64,000 nucleotides of DNA. Origin: Thozetella sp. PMI_491 (Eukaryota; Ascomycota; Sordariomycetes; Chaetosphaeriales; Chaetosphaeriaceae). Below, piece by piece: positions 55,184 through 64,000 of the stretch. The notes under the pieces are model-generated. The model had not been told where the DNA came from and searched no databases. It was given only the letters and a program-made list of their open reading frames with translations. The first letter of the stretch is position 1. The number at the start of each line of letters is the position of its first letter. The position numbers and the translations under genes were made by a program. The stretch is taken from contig MU270015.1 of assembly GCA_021432635.1 (NCBI GenBank), positions 1,225,762 through 1,289,761 of the forward strand, written 5' to 3'.

Positions 55184-56892
55184 ATGCCGGACTTGGAATC
55201 ATCTAGAGCTGCAGCTCCGGTGACACCCGGCATAATAGCAGGGCAAGAGCCCGGTGCCACCGACTCTCCCAGAAACGACTTGCCGACTTGGCGGAAGTAC
55301 GTTATTCTCTTCATTATTAGCTGGATGACGTTGGCGGTTACGTTTTCCAGCACATCGCTGCTCGTTGCAACCCCGGAGATTGCCGAAGACTTTTCCACAA
55401 CCGTCGAGCTGCTGAACGTGACCAATGCCGGACTTTTGGTGGCCATGGGGTTCTCGTCCTTTATCTGGTGCCCCTTGGGTGACATGTTCGGGCGCAGATT
55501 GATCTACAACACGGCCATCTTCGTCCTCGTCGTTTGCTCCATCGGGTCGGGGGTTGCACCTACTATGGCCGTATTCACGGCTCTGCGACTTCTAGGTGGA
55601 TTCACCGGCACGTATTTTATGGTGGCTGGGCAGACTATCCTTGCCGATATCTTTGAACCAGTACGTCATCGGTGTCTGTCGCAGATAGCAGCCGCATGCC
55701 TTGGAACACACCAAAGAAGAAATAAACGTTGATATATCTAACCGGTGCACCGTTTTATAGAAGGTCCGCGGCAGAGCGGTTGGATTCTTTATGGCTGGAA
55801 GTGTGGCTGGTCCAGCAATTGGCAAGCCTCCCGGCGCCCTTGTGTTCATTCTATCATCCAAAGCTGACTCGGAGCCCATCGAACAGGACCTTGCATTGCC
55901 GGTATAATCGTCACCTTTAGCGGATGGAGAGTTATCTACTGGGTCCAAACTGCGATGACGGGCCTTGGACTGGCGCTCTCCCTCCTCCTGATTCCTGAGA
56001 TCCACCACGTCCCGGAGCAGGTGCACGGAGAGAAGGACGAGGTTTTGCCGGTCAAGCGTGAATTCCTAGAGGCATTCAATCCGATACGAATCTTCAAGCC
56101 GCTCTTGGTCCCGAGGATTTTCTTGGCGGTACGACCCCCTCGCTTTACACACTGGATAGATATGAGCTGACTGAGCTAGCATGCCACCTGCGGTTTCCTA
56201 GCAGCGACACAGTACGGACTGCTCTCCTCAGTCCGCCACATCGTGAATCCCCGATTCAACCTGACCACTCCGCTGGTCAGTGGGCTGTTTTACATCTCCC
56301 CGGGCATCGGGTTTCTTGTCGGCAGCATCGTGGGGGGTCGCTTGTCGGACCGCGCAGTCAAGCACTACATAGAGAAGCGAAATGGCATCCGGTTACCCAA
56401 AGATCGGCTCAATGGTGGTTTAGTGGGCCTCTTTATCGTGCTTCCCATCTCTATGCTTCTCTTCGGCTGGAGTCTACAGCAGAAACTCGGAGGGCTTGCG
56501 TTGCCTATTGTCGCTGCTTTCTGGATTGGCATCGGCCTGATGGGCACATTTAACGGCCTCAATACCTATGCCGCTGGTGAGACAATATCGCCCGACCATT
56601 AAGGAGGAGGTCGCTGCTGACCAAGCGCAGAGGTTTCTCCGAGCCAACGATCCGAAGTCATATGCGGGAAATACGTCATCCAATATGTAACCGCCGCCGC
56701 AAGTAGCGCTGCCATCGTGCCAATGGTTGACGCCATTGGCGTAGGTTGGGCCTTCACGATCCGTAAGTTTAAAATACCTAACTTTTGATACGGAGTCACC
56801 TCTCATGTACTGACTCTATCCTAGTCTTCGCATTGGATTTGCTAGGTGGTGCCTTTGTTCTTTTGATCACAAGAGCGTCGTTTCTGGCCTAA
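55184..56892 (+). CDS. MFS drug/metabolite transporter (DHA1-like)
   Basis: Six exons: 55184-55660, 55761-55821, 55887-56128, 56180-56576, 56631-56762 and 56825-56892, giving 458 aa. The model uses one GC-AG intron (55822-55886, donor GGCAAGC), which is needed to join AGPAIG to PCIAGIIVTFSGWRVIYW. Family motifs: LGDMFGRR (motif A, loop 2-3), RLLGGFTGTYFMVAGQTILADIF (motif B-like region), AVGFFMAGSVAGPAIGPC (motif C) and GGRLSDR (second-half motif A). About 12 spans are predicted. It is likely a plasma-membrane proton antiporter for small organic molecules; the substrate is unknown. It is tail to tail with the dehydrogenase (about 140 bp). Confidence 0.85.
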
Positions 56893-57033
56893 GTCAGCAG
56901 AGTGCATATTGGAGTAGTTTGAACGGTGCATGGTCTGGATATGTTAGCTTCATGGATTTTCCTTGGGTCACGAGCGCAGTATGAGGGAAATCTGTATATT
57001 TGCCATTGGATGTCGCCAGTAGCTGAATGTTGG

Positions 57034-58081
57034 TTACGATTCTAGCGGTGGCTGCGTTATCAACAGCTTGAAAACATCCGGTACCTCGAAGCCGTCCCGA
57101 TTCGTGTTGACGACATCAGCCTTCCAGGTCTCAACGAGCTTCAGCATCTCCTTACACTTCGTTTCTACGGTATGCACGGCATCGGCGCCTATTGGCAGCC
57201 GCGATGGAAATTTGCGTCCCGCAGCACAGCCCTCCCCTCGGATCACGTCCACCATGAGCTCTACCCCCTTCTTGGGATCTCCGGGGTTGTTGCCGTTGAC
57301 CTTCATCGCAATTTCCGCTGCCGCTTGACGTAGCGGTGCATACGCCTCCAACTCATTGGAGGGGGCTGCCATGAGGATATGGCCGGGACTAGACATCTCT
57401 GTCTGAAAGAATCCGGGTTCGAATAAAACGGTGCGGATGCCAAAAGGCGCAAGCTCAACCTGCAGGCCGTGTGCCAGGCCTATGGATATGAGTCTAGCTG
57501 TATAAAAACCAGGGTCGCGTCGCACTTACCTTCCAGCGCGAATTTGGTTCCTCCGTAAGCTGTGATATTCGGCGGGAGCCACCATCCGTATTGGGAGCCA
57601 ACGATGACGACTGTGCCCGACCCCTGCTTGCGCATGTGCGGCAGCACAGCACGGGTGACCGCCAAGGTGCCGAAATAATTCACATCAAACACCTTGCGGT
57701 AGCCATCGTTGCTTCCACCATCCTGGTCAGCTTCATAAAAGGAAGAAGATCCGCTAGGCAAGGCGAGCGGGGTGTAGGAGTTTGCTTGACTGACTCGAGC
57801 TCCTCAAACGTAGCAAAGCTACTGATGCCAGCATTATTTACCAAGACGTCGATTCTTCCATATATCTTGGCGGCCCGCTCGATGATCTGCTTGATCTCGT
57901 TTTCGGGGAGCGTCACATCCAGGTCGACTATCGCAGCACCCGTTGTCTCCAAATGCTTCAACCTCTCGGCCACCTTGCGACCGGTCGCAATGACCTTGTC
58001 CCCTCGTGCCAGCGCAGAATGAACAAACTGCTCCCCAAATCCGGACGAGCAGCCGGTGATGAGCCAAACTAAGGGGGCCAT
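57034..58081 (-). CDS. Short-chain dehydrogenase/reductase
   Basis: Three exons on the minus strand: 58081-57795, 57753-57530 and 57479-57034, giving 318 aa. Classical SDR motifs: cofactor site TGCSSGFG (residues 9-16), LVNNAG, and the active site YGGTK (Tyr162, Lys166) after a VVIVGSQYG strand with the expected Ser. The intron between exons 1 and 2 is unusually short (41 nt, GTCAGT...CTAG). The enzyme reduces or oxidises a carbonyl/alcohol with NAD(P)(H); the substrate is unknown. Neighbouring the MFS gene and a regulator, it could belong to a small catabolic or detoxification group. Confidence 0.88.
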
Positions 58082-59724
58082 GGTTGAGAGTATGAATGCT
58101 GAGCAGGGAACTGTTCGATAAAATTACGACGAATGCGTCTATAGCCAAGTCCACGCGTACGAGGGAACTGCTGAGCTTTATATACAACAGCACAGCACCG
58201 CCCTGGAGCATCCACAAGGGACTCTAGCCACGAAAGGCGGGTCTGGTGCGTTATGGATCCGACTGTTAACCCAGTACAGATGGTTCGTCCGGGGTCTTAG
58301 GCTTCGAACAATCGACTGCATAGTACCCAGATAACTGCCGTGTGGGTAGCGTGGAGGCAGTCAAACCTGGCGTGTCTTGTATGTCTCCGCTCACGTCACA
58401 GTGCTAGTTGCTTGCACATGCGAGTAGTGGACCTTTACTGGGTGTTCATAGTATAGCGCGCTGAGATCTTACGTACATGGATGACAAGTACCTGGAAATC
58501 CTGCGCAGGGCTAGTAGGCGGTACTCGGATATACGATTGGCTCTTATCGATATCCCCTTTGGCCTCTCGCTCTGGCATAATTTTCGGCAATCGGCTTGGT
58601 GACGCACCTGGCACCCTCTGCCCCGTGTCTCCTAGGTAAAGTACTCACCCCACCCGAGATGCAGGGATACGATTGGCATCAAACTCCAATGGGCTCTCGG
58701 CCGCTCAGCCGATACTCCACCATCACCATAGACATGAAAGCTGTGGGTTCAGCGAGTGACCCAAAAAGAAACAATCGCATGGCCAGCGACGCGGGACCTG
58801 AGATTGCACATACTCAACTTTGAGTGAATTCGAGCTGCTGTCGTAAATCAAGGTGTGCCTGACATCACCTAGCTTCCGGATCTTGGCTCCTCCCTGACAA
58901 CAGGCTACAGTGCGAAGATCATGATCTCCGCCCAGCGCCTAGGCCTATCGTGGGGTGTTTGAGTCAAGCCGAGCGCCGCGTCCGACCTAGGAAGGATTAG
59001 CGTTGCCCGTCTGCGACGGTAGTGCGCCGAAGTTTTTAGGCCCCTGCCTAAGCAGCAAAGCAGCGGCTACCAGGAAAACAGAGTTCCTACCTGACATCTA
59101 GGGAAGGGCGGAAAGAGTGTCGGAAACCAACCGTGCACGCTGAGAAAAGAAATGGCTGGGTGTTATGCTACGCCGTTAGGTCGGCTGGGGTTATCTCTCG
59201 ACGGAGGGAGCCCGCGATATGGATCAAATGCTACCTGGGTGCATAGTGGACGTAATGGTCCGAGGGGAGGGTTACGGTACTAAATGTTACTAAGTATAGT
59301 TAATGTAGTCGAGTCGCTGATATGCTGACATATGTGAGAGCGGACTTGTTACTGTATAGCTCAGGCCGTCTAGGCAGGAGATGCAATAAAGCTTTGTACG
59401 GAATTGTAGCGAATCGGGAAAGGACATTGCCTTCGGAGGATATCAGGGAGGGTAGCAAGGAAATATGAGCAACCTAGGTACCTACCTTAGATACCGAGCC
59501 AATATACCCAACTCAGGCAAGACGTCTGTTTTAAGTAGTTCCAACGGTTGCGAAACCTTTGGTAGTCCAGTGCCTGAGGTACCTATTTGCATGCTAAGAA
59601 TGACCCCGCATTTCAGAGCTGCAGAGGGCAAAACGCTGCCTGCTCGATCTGCGTCCCCACCTACTCTACCCGCAGAGGAACCGAAGAAAAAAGTCCGCCT
59701 TGGCCAACGCGGTCGTGCAGGATG
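58082..59724. other. Intergenic stretch, nothing recognisable
   Basis: About 1.6 kb; promoters of the flanking genes, only short frames otherwise. Confidence 0.45.
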
Positions 59725-60327
59725 ATGCCAAATCTATCGGAAATGACAGCTTCCCAACTACCACCGCTAAGTGCCTTGCCAACGCGCAACCCGTCAAGCT
59801 GCGCGTCGCTCTCCGTGGAACTTCTCGATCTCCTCGACGCGAACCTCCCGGCCCCGCCTGGCGTCACCCTCAGCGTTGGATCCGGCCCCGGCCTGCTCGA
59901 GGCTCTCTTCCTAGAGCGGCATCCATATCGCGCCTCTGGCGGTTCCTTTTTCGGCGTTGAGGTGGCATCGAACCCGCCCGTCAATCGCTTCCTACCACAG
60001 GGGCACACGCTTGTGGTACCTGGGACTTGGGCCATTGCGGACAAGGCACCTACGGCAAAAGCGTTGATCTTCGTCTACCCTCGGGAGACCAAGCTGCTGG
60101 CAGAATATCTCTCACAAGGGACGCAGGTCGAGACCGTGGTCTTGATCGGGCCGCGATGTGATCTCCCGGAGTATGTAGGAATTCTCAAGGTCTGGGGTAA
60201 AGAGGTAGTGACCAGCACCCCGACTGCAGGCGACCTTCTGCAAGACTTTGAAACGGTACAAATCTTCCAACGCAAAGGCCTAGAATCTCTAGATCTGGTT
60301 GAGGAGCTAGACATTTCTACGATCTAG
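59725..60327 (+). CDS. Small conserved-looking protein, possible SAM-binding fold
   Basis: A single exon of 200 aa from the ATG at 59725 (first of the sensible starts; the frame is open upstream to 59587). The protein has VTLSVGSGPGLLEALFLE, which resembles methyltransferase motif I (glycine-rich loop after a beta strand), then a strand-loop FFGVEVASNPPVNRFLP and two more alternating strand/helix units (ALIFVYPRETKLLAEYL and ETVVLIGPRCDLPEYVGIL). The full methyltransferase fold is not completed, so it may be a reduced or non-enzymatic member. No signal peptide. Confidence 0.65.
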   Translation: MPNLSEMTASQLPPLSALPTRNPSSCASLSVELLDLLDANLPAPPGVTLSVGSGPGLLEALFLERHPYRASGGSFFGVEVASNPPVNRFLPQGHTLVVPGTWAIADKAPTAKALIFVYPRETKLLAEYLSQGTQVETVVLIGPRCDLPEYVGILKVWGKEVVTSTPTAGDLLQDFETVQIFQRKGLESLDLVEELDISTI

Positions 60328-60898
60328 CAAACCGGAATTCGGCCTCCGTTAGAAATGCAGCGACCTCACCAGGCTGCCAAGTAGGTAGCCAGGCTGTCGG
60401 GTGCACGACTTTACCCAGTGCGGCCAATGCGATTCATAACCCGGCAATCCGGCAATGCCTCCTTTGACGGTAGCACATCGTACTTTATAGGAGAAATCGA
60501 TGAGATGCAGATCACACGCGACTATGTTTCTACCGAGCGCTGCCTGCCCAACTTTAACGCACCATCGATCCCGCCAAATCGCTATATCCAATTGATTCGG
60601 CCTCGCGAACCACAAAAATGCTGTTTTCGGCGTTGCTGTACCGGTAACCAACGGGCCGTTTGACTGTGGCCGCGCCGTTCTCGTTGTTCTGCCCAACGTC
60701 TGTCCGGATCCGGGCAACTCGCAGGACGGGCCTACGCGTAAAGTGGACCGACCACGGCCCTGAACCTCCGCATTTCGAGACGATACGAGAAGATGAGAAA
60801 ATGCTCCCTTCGCAGGTGGCAAGCCTTTGACCAGGACTTTCCCCCTCTTTGCATCGGCGACCTACCAGCGACCTACCAGCGGCCGACCAGGCTTCACC
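60328..60898. other. Intergenic region upstream of the CAP gene
   Basis: About 570 bp. Just before the CAP start an 11-bp direct repeat (CGACCTACCAG twice, about 60860-60881) occurs. No gene seen. Confidence 0.45.
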
Positions 60899-62008
60899 AT
60901 GAAGTTCACCGGCCCTGTCCTCCTAGCCTTCTTTCCAGTCCTCGTTCCGGGATCGCCGGCGGTGGGCTTCAACGCGAATGCCAACTCTGCGGATGCGGAT
61001 CCGTCGGACGCCATATCTATGATGATGGTACAAGATGCGGTTCCATCGAATGGCGTATCCATGTTGATGGTACAGGACGCGGCCCCATCGGGACCCGTGC
61101 CCATGATGACCATCCTAGCCGCCGCTCCATCGGACGCCGCGTCTAAGACGACGATCCCGCCCGCGGCTCAATCACACGCTGCGTCCATGCTAACGATCCA
61201 AGGCGTCAAAAATCAGCAGAGCTGTATCGATGTATCTCAGTTCTTCAGCGGGCCTCAGACGGCTGCGAACTTGACAGCCACCACTAGCTGGAACCATTCC
61301 TCTTCTACACTCCCTACTTCCTCTGCCGATATGCCTTCCTCTTCCGATATGTCTTTCTTTGAAGATGTGGGACTCCCTACATGGGCCGAAACTCAGGCTA
61401 GCTCTACTAGCTTTCAGACAAGCACGGACAGCGCCAAACCCAATACAAGCCCCCCCGGGACAACGCCACCTCAAACTAAAAGCAAACCTGCCCCTACGAC
61501 ATCTAGTAAGGGTGGCGGTCCGCCTATTGGTATCAAGGCTCCAGCCTCAGACCAACAAAATGCGCTCGCTGCGCATAATGCGGCCCGGGCTCAGTTCGGC
61601 GAGCCACCGTTGAAATGGGATCCCGGCCTGGCAGCGGCTGCCCAAGCCTATTCGGCAGTGCTCGCCGAACTGGGCAAGCTTCAGCACGGAAGCGTCGGCG
61701 AGAATCTATACTCGGCTAGCCCCCCCAACACCCACGAGTTCCTATCTGCTACGAACGCTTGGCTTGCCGAAAAGCCCAATTACGACGGCGAGCCAATCCC
61801 TCAAGGACCATTCTCAACCTACGGCCATTACAGTAAGATCATGTCCCTTGCGACCCACCTGCGGGCAATGAGTTTGGATGCTTGCGCTGACCAGTGTTCG
61901 TTAGCCCAGTGTGTCTGGACCGATACCTTGCGTGTCGGGATGGGTCAGACGAAGATCAACAATACCGTCTATGTAGTTGCCCGATATGACCCCCCTGGGA
62001 ACGTGTGA
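60899..62008 (+). CDS. Secreted CAP-superfamily (SCP/PR-1-like) protein
   Basis: Exons 60899-61832 and 61905-62008, giving 345 aa. It has a signal peptide (MKFTGPVLLAFFPVLVPG). About 65 residues of imperfect repeats follow (DAISMMMVQDA, NGVSMLMVQDA and similar), then a Ser/Thr/Pro-rich linker. The CAP domain starts at ALAAHNAARAQFGEPPLKWD, with GSVGENLY and, after splicing, the canonical GHYTQ motif followed by CVWTDTLRVGMGQ. The 72-nt intron has no stop and is a multiple of 3, so an unspliced reading would give a 369-aa protein with the GHYTQ motif destroyed. CAP proteins bind lipids or sterols or act in host interaction; the role here is unknown. Confidence 0.85.
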   Translation: MKFTGPVLLAFFPVLVPGSPAVGFNANANSADADPSDAISMMMVQDAVPSNGVSMLMVQDAAPSGPVPMMTILAAAPSDAASKTTIPPAAQSHAASMLTIQGVKNQQSCIDVSQFFSGPQTAANLTATTSWNHSSSTLPTSSADMPSSSDMSFFEDVGLPTWAETQASSTSFQTSTDSAKPNTSPPGTTPPQTKSKPAPTTSSKGGGPPIGIKAPASDQQNALAAHNAARAQFGEPPLKWDPGLAAAAQAYSAVLAELGKLQHGSVGENLYSASPPNTHEFLSATNAWLAEKPNYDGEPIPQGPFSTYGHYSKIMSLATHLRAMSLDACADQCSLAQCVWTDTLRVGMGQTKINNTVYVVARYDPPGNV

Positions 62009-62970
62009 GTGGCAACGCTGAGCGTGCAACTACGAGTATCTCGCTAACCGGGATGACAGAGAGGGAGAAACGCCGTATCCGGTGTGAACGCGACCAGAAA
62101 GTAAGCCGCCGGGTCGCATAGTCGCGGTTGTCGGACCAAACTAGTGGAAAGGTGGGGAGGCTGGTTTGCCCACGCACCTTCGGTGATTCCAGGCTACGCC
62201 CCAGGGTCATGCCTATTGTAATAATTATTTATCAAGCTAGATATATTTCTTGTTGCCGAACTTTAGAAGACATTAGCTGCTGTACGTTTTGCTTATACTC
62301 TCCGTCCGGCAAACGACGGTAGTAAGTCCAGTGGCCTACAAGAAAGCGTCGTGCAAGATTCCGGAGGAACAGCATGCCGTGCACGGCATTTCCTTCAGAC
62401 CGAACGAGATGGAAGTATACCGCGCAACAACGCCGACATAGTCAAGGCAGATTCGTCAGCAATGCACGTCTATCTTAAATCAGTATCCATGCACTCGTTA
62501 TCTAGTGCGATTTCTCTCCTCAGCCTTTCCTGGTAGCCATTTCCGAGACACTGTTCGCGGGGTGCGAGTTTAGGGGAGCTTAAGCCTCGCCCGTCGGTAG
62601 TTTTGACGAATCAAGACGCGCCGTCGCTTCGGCCCACCGAGGGATCCCCGTCGACCAGCTCCAGCGCCAACCTAGTCGCGTTCAGGCAAGGTATACTGGT
62701 TGGTCCATCCTGCCGGAGGATCGGTAAAACCAATTAGTGTTCCCCAGGTGATCTCCCGTCTGTCCGGGAGCTAGACAGGCTTGGGGATCGCCGTCGCGAC
62801 GCCTTCGGCGCAGGCGCGATAAGCACTTCTATAAGTACGCTAGGTCGACGGCATTGGCCACTCGACCCTCCCACAAGACACCCAAATCTTGATCCGAGTG
62901 AATTTTCTCCAGAGAAAGATTAACTTTCTTGTCCAACTTCAACGAATGACCGAGGCGCTCAATAGTCACT
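62009..62970. other. Intergenic region upstream of the MFS gene
   Basis: About 1 kb, no gene recognisable. Confidence 0.45.
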
Positions 62971-64000
62971 ATGTCTCATGTTCGGGAGGGCAGCGTGAAG
63001 TCCGGCCACGCCGACAACGAGGAGTTAAAGGAGCCTAACCCCGAGGGAGCCGTCTCCGTCGAGATTCACGACGCACATCTAGTCCGCAAGATCGACAAAC
63101 AGTAAGCCCCTTCCCGGCATTAAACTACATGGCTATGCTTCGTGTCTCTTGCTAACCGGCAACTGTGTGCAGCCTCTTGCCCTTTATGATCATTTCCTAT
63201 CTGCTGCAATATCTCGACAAAACATCCCTGGGCTACGCAGCGGTGACTGGCATCCAGGCCGAAATTGTAAGCTCCTGTTCGCCTTACAACTCGAGATACC
63301 TGGGAGACGGTGGCGGGCTAATACTAGCCACAGGGGCTGGTAGGCCAAGACTACTCCTGGTCCTCCAGCATGTTTTACTTTGGATATCTTGTTGCCAGCT
63401 ATCCGGCATCGTATGGCTTCGTAAAACTTCCGCTTGCGAAGTTTCTCGGAGTTAGCATGTGGGTTGATAACTCTCCTCGGCCGAGAATGTTGTGCTGACT
63501 GATGTTGCCGCAGGATTCTCTGGTCTATCGTCCTCATCTGCCACGGCGCGGTGCAGAATTTTGGCGGTCTCATGGCTCTGCGTTTTCTTCTCGGAGCGAC
63601 TGAAAGCACCATAAGCCCTGGGTTTAGTCTCCTTACAAGCATCTGGTATACTCCAAGCGAGCACACTTCTAGGCATGCTTTGTGGTTTGCAGGCAACAGT
63701 ATCGCACTCGCTTTCGGAAGCCTGCTTGGGTACGGTATCGGGCATGCTCAAGGAACGATAGCCCCGTGGCGCGTAAGTGATTGAGACGGCTCATGTTTCT
63801 CATCTTCGCCGCTAATCGAGTTTACATTAGCTCATATTCATCATATTCGGCGTGATTACCTTGGCCTGGAGCGTTGTCGTCCTCGTATTCCTCCCCGATG
63901 CGCCCGAATCTGCATCGTTCCTCACAGAGGACGAGCGGACTGCTGTGATTGTCCGTTCGCAGCAAGCCCAGGCCACCCACAAGAGCGGGAAATATGTGCG
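62971..64000 (+). CDS. MFS transporter, anion:cation symporter (allantoate permease-like) family, partial
   Basis: Exons so far: 62971-63101, 63173-63266, 63334-63458, 63514-63772 and 63831 to the window edge. The protein starts MSHVREGSVKSG and has the family pattern LLPFMIISYLLQYLDKTSLGYAAV (span 1), QDYSWSSSMFYFGYLVASYP, LRFLLGATESTISPGFSLL, WYTPSEHTSRHALWF and FLPDAPESASFLTEDER at the central loop. Members import allantoate, nicotinate, pantothenate or similar organic anions; the substrate cannot be told. The 3' half lies outside the window. No lesion in the visible part. Confidence 0.85.

Overview
The window is a piece of a filamentous ascomycete (Pezizomycotina) chromosome, probably a Sordariomycete-like plant- or wood-associated fungus. 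The basis is short 40-140 bp GT-AG introns with CTAAC-type branch points, Zn2Cys6 regulators, NACHT-type NLR proteins, a PTH11/SAT4-like rhodopsin-domain membrane protein, a UstYa-family protein, a class II peroxidase and a GH1 glucosidase. The species cannot be named from the sequence. All multi-exon models were built by eye from splice consensus, reading frame and protein-family conservation, without RNA evidence.

Layout. 1-2253: 3' part of an NLR ending in ankyrin repeats. 5104-6527: rhodopsin-like 7TM protein. 7378-11235: a small cluster that looks like a ribosomal peptide (RiPP) pathway. It holds a secreted precursor of 101 aa with four 16-residue repeats ending in GNHLW, three of them on separate cassette exons, and a divergently transcribed UstYa-type oxidase. 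A multi-span membrane protein lies convergent to the oxidase (11578-13271). 15286-15747: small membrane protein. 16575-17537: two gene fragments, one the C-terminal half of an AAA+ ATPase. 18081-31363: two paralogous Zn2Cys6 regulators facing each other around a broken CHAT-domain gene, a pyruvate decarboxylase and a secreted subtilisin. 32865-34658: decaying P450. 34818-38272: alpha/beta hydrolase and a secreted zinc metallopeptidase. 38567-43833: lipase-NACHT-WD40 NLR. 47821-58081: class II peroxidase, GH1 glucosidase, Zn2Cys6 regulator, MFS transporter and short-chain dehydrogenase. 59725-64000: small conserved protein, secreted CAP protein, and an MFS transporter cut by the window edge.

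The most interesting signal is the precursor gene. Its tandem unit of about 183 bp is one 48-nt repeat-coding exon plus one 135-138-nt intron. The introns are visibly related to a 133-nt intron in the subtilisin gene about 18.5 kb away, which suggests an introner-like element. Precursor and UstYa gene together resemble the dikaritin/ustiloxin RiPP logic, but the repeats contain no dibasic Kex2 sites, so release of the peptide would have to differ from the known cases.

A second theme is incompatibility/innate-immunity-type genes in various states of decay: two NLRs, a CHAT pseudogene and an AAA+ fragment within about 44 kb. They lie among degradative secreted enzymes (subtilisin, metallopeptidase, peroxidase, glucosidase, CAP protein). 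Gene density is moderate, and several 1-4 kb stretches hold nothing recognisable.
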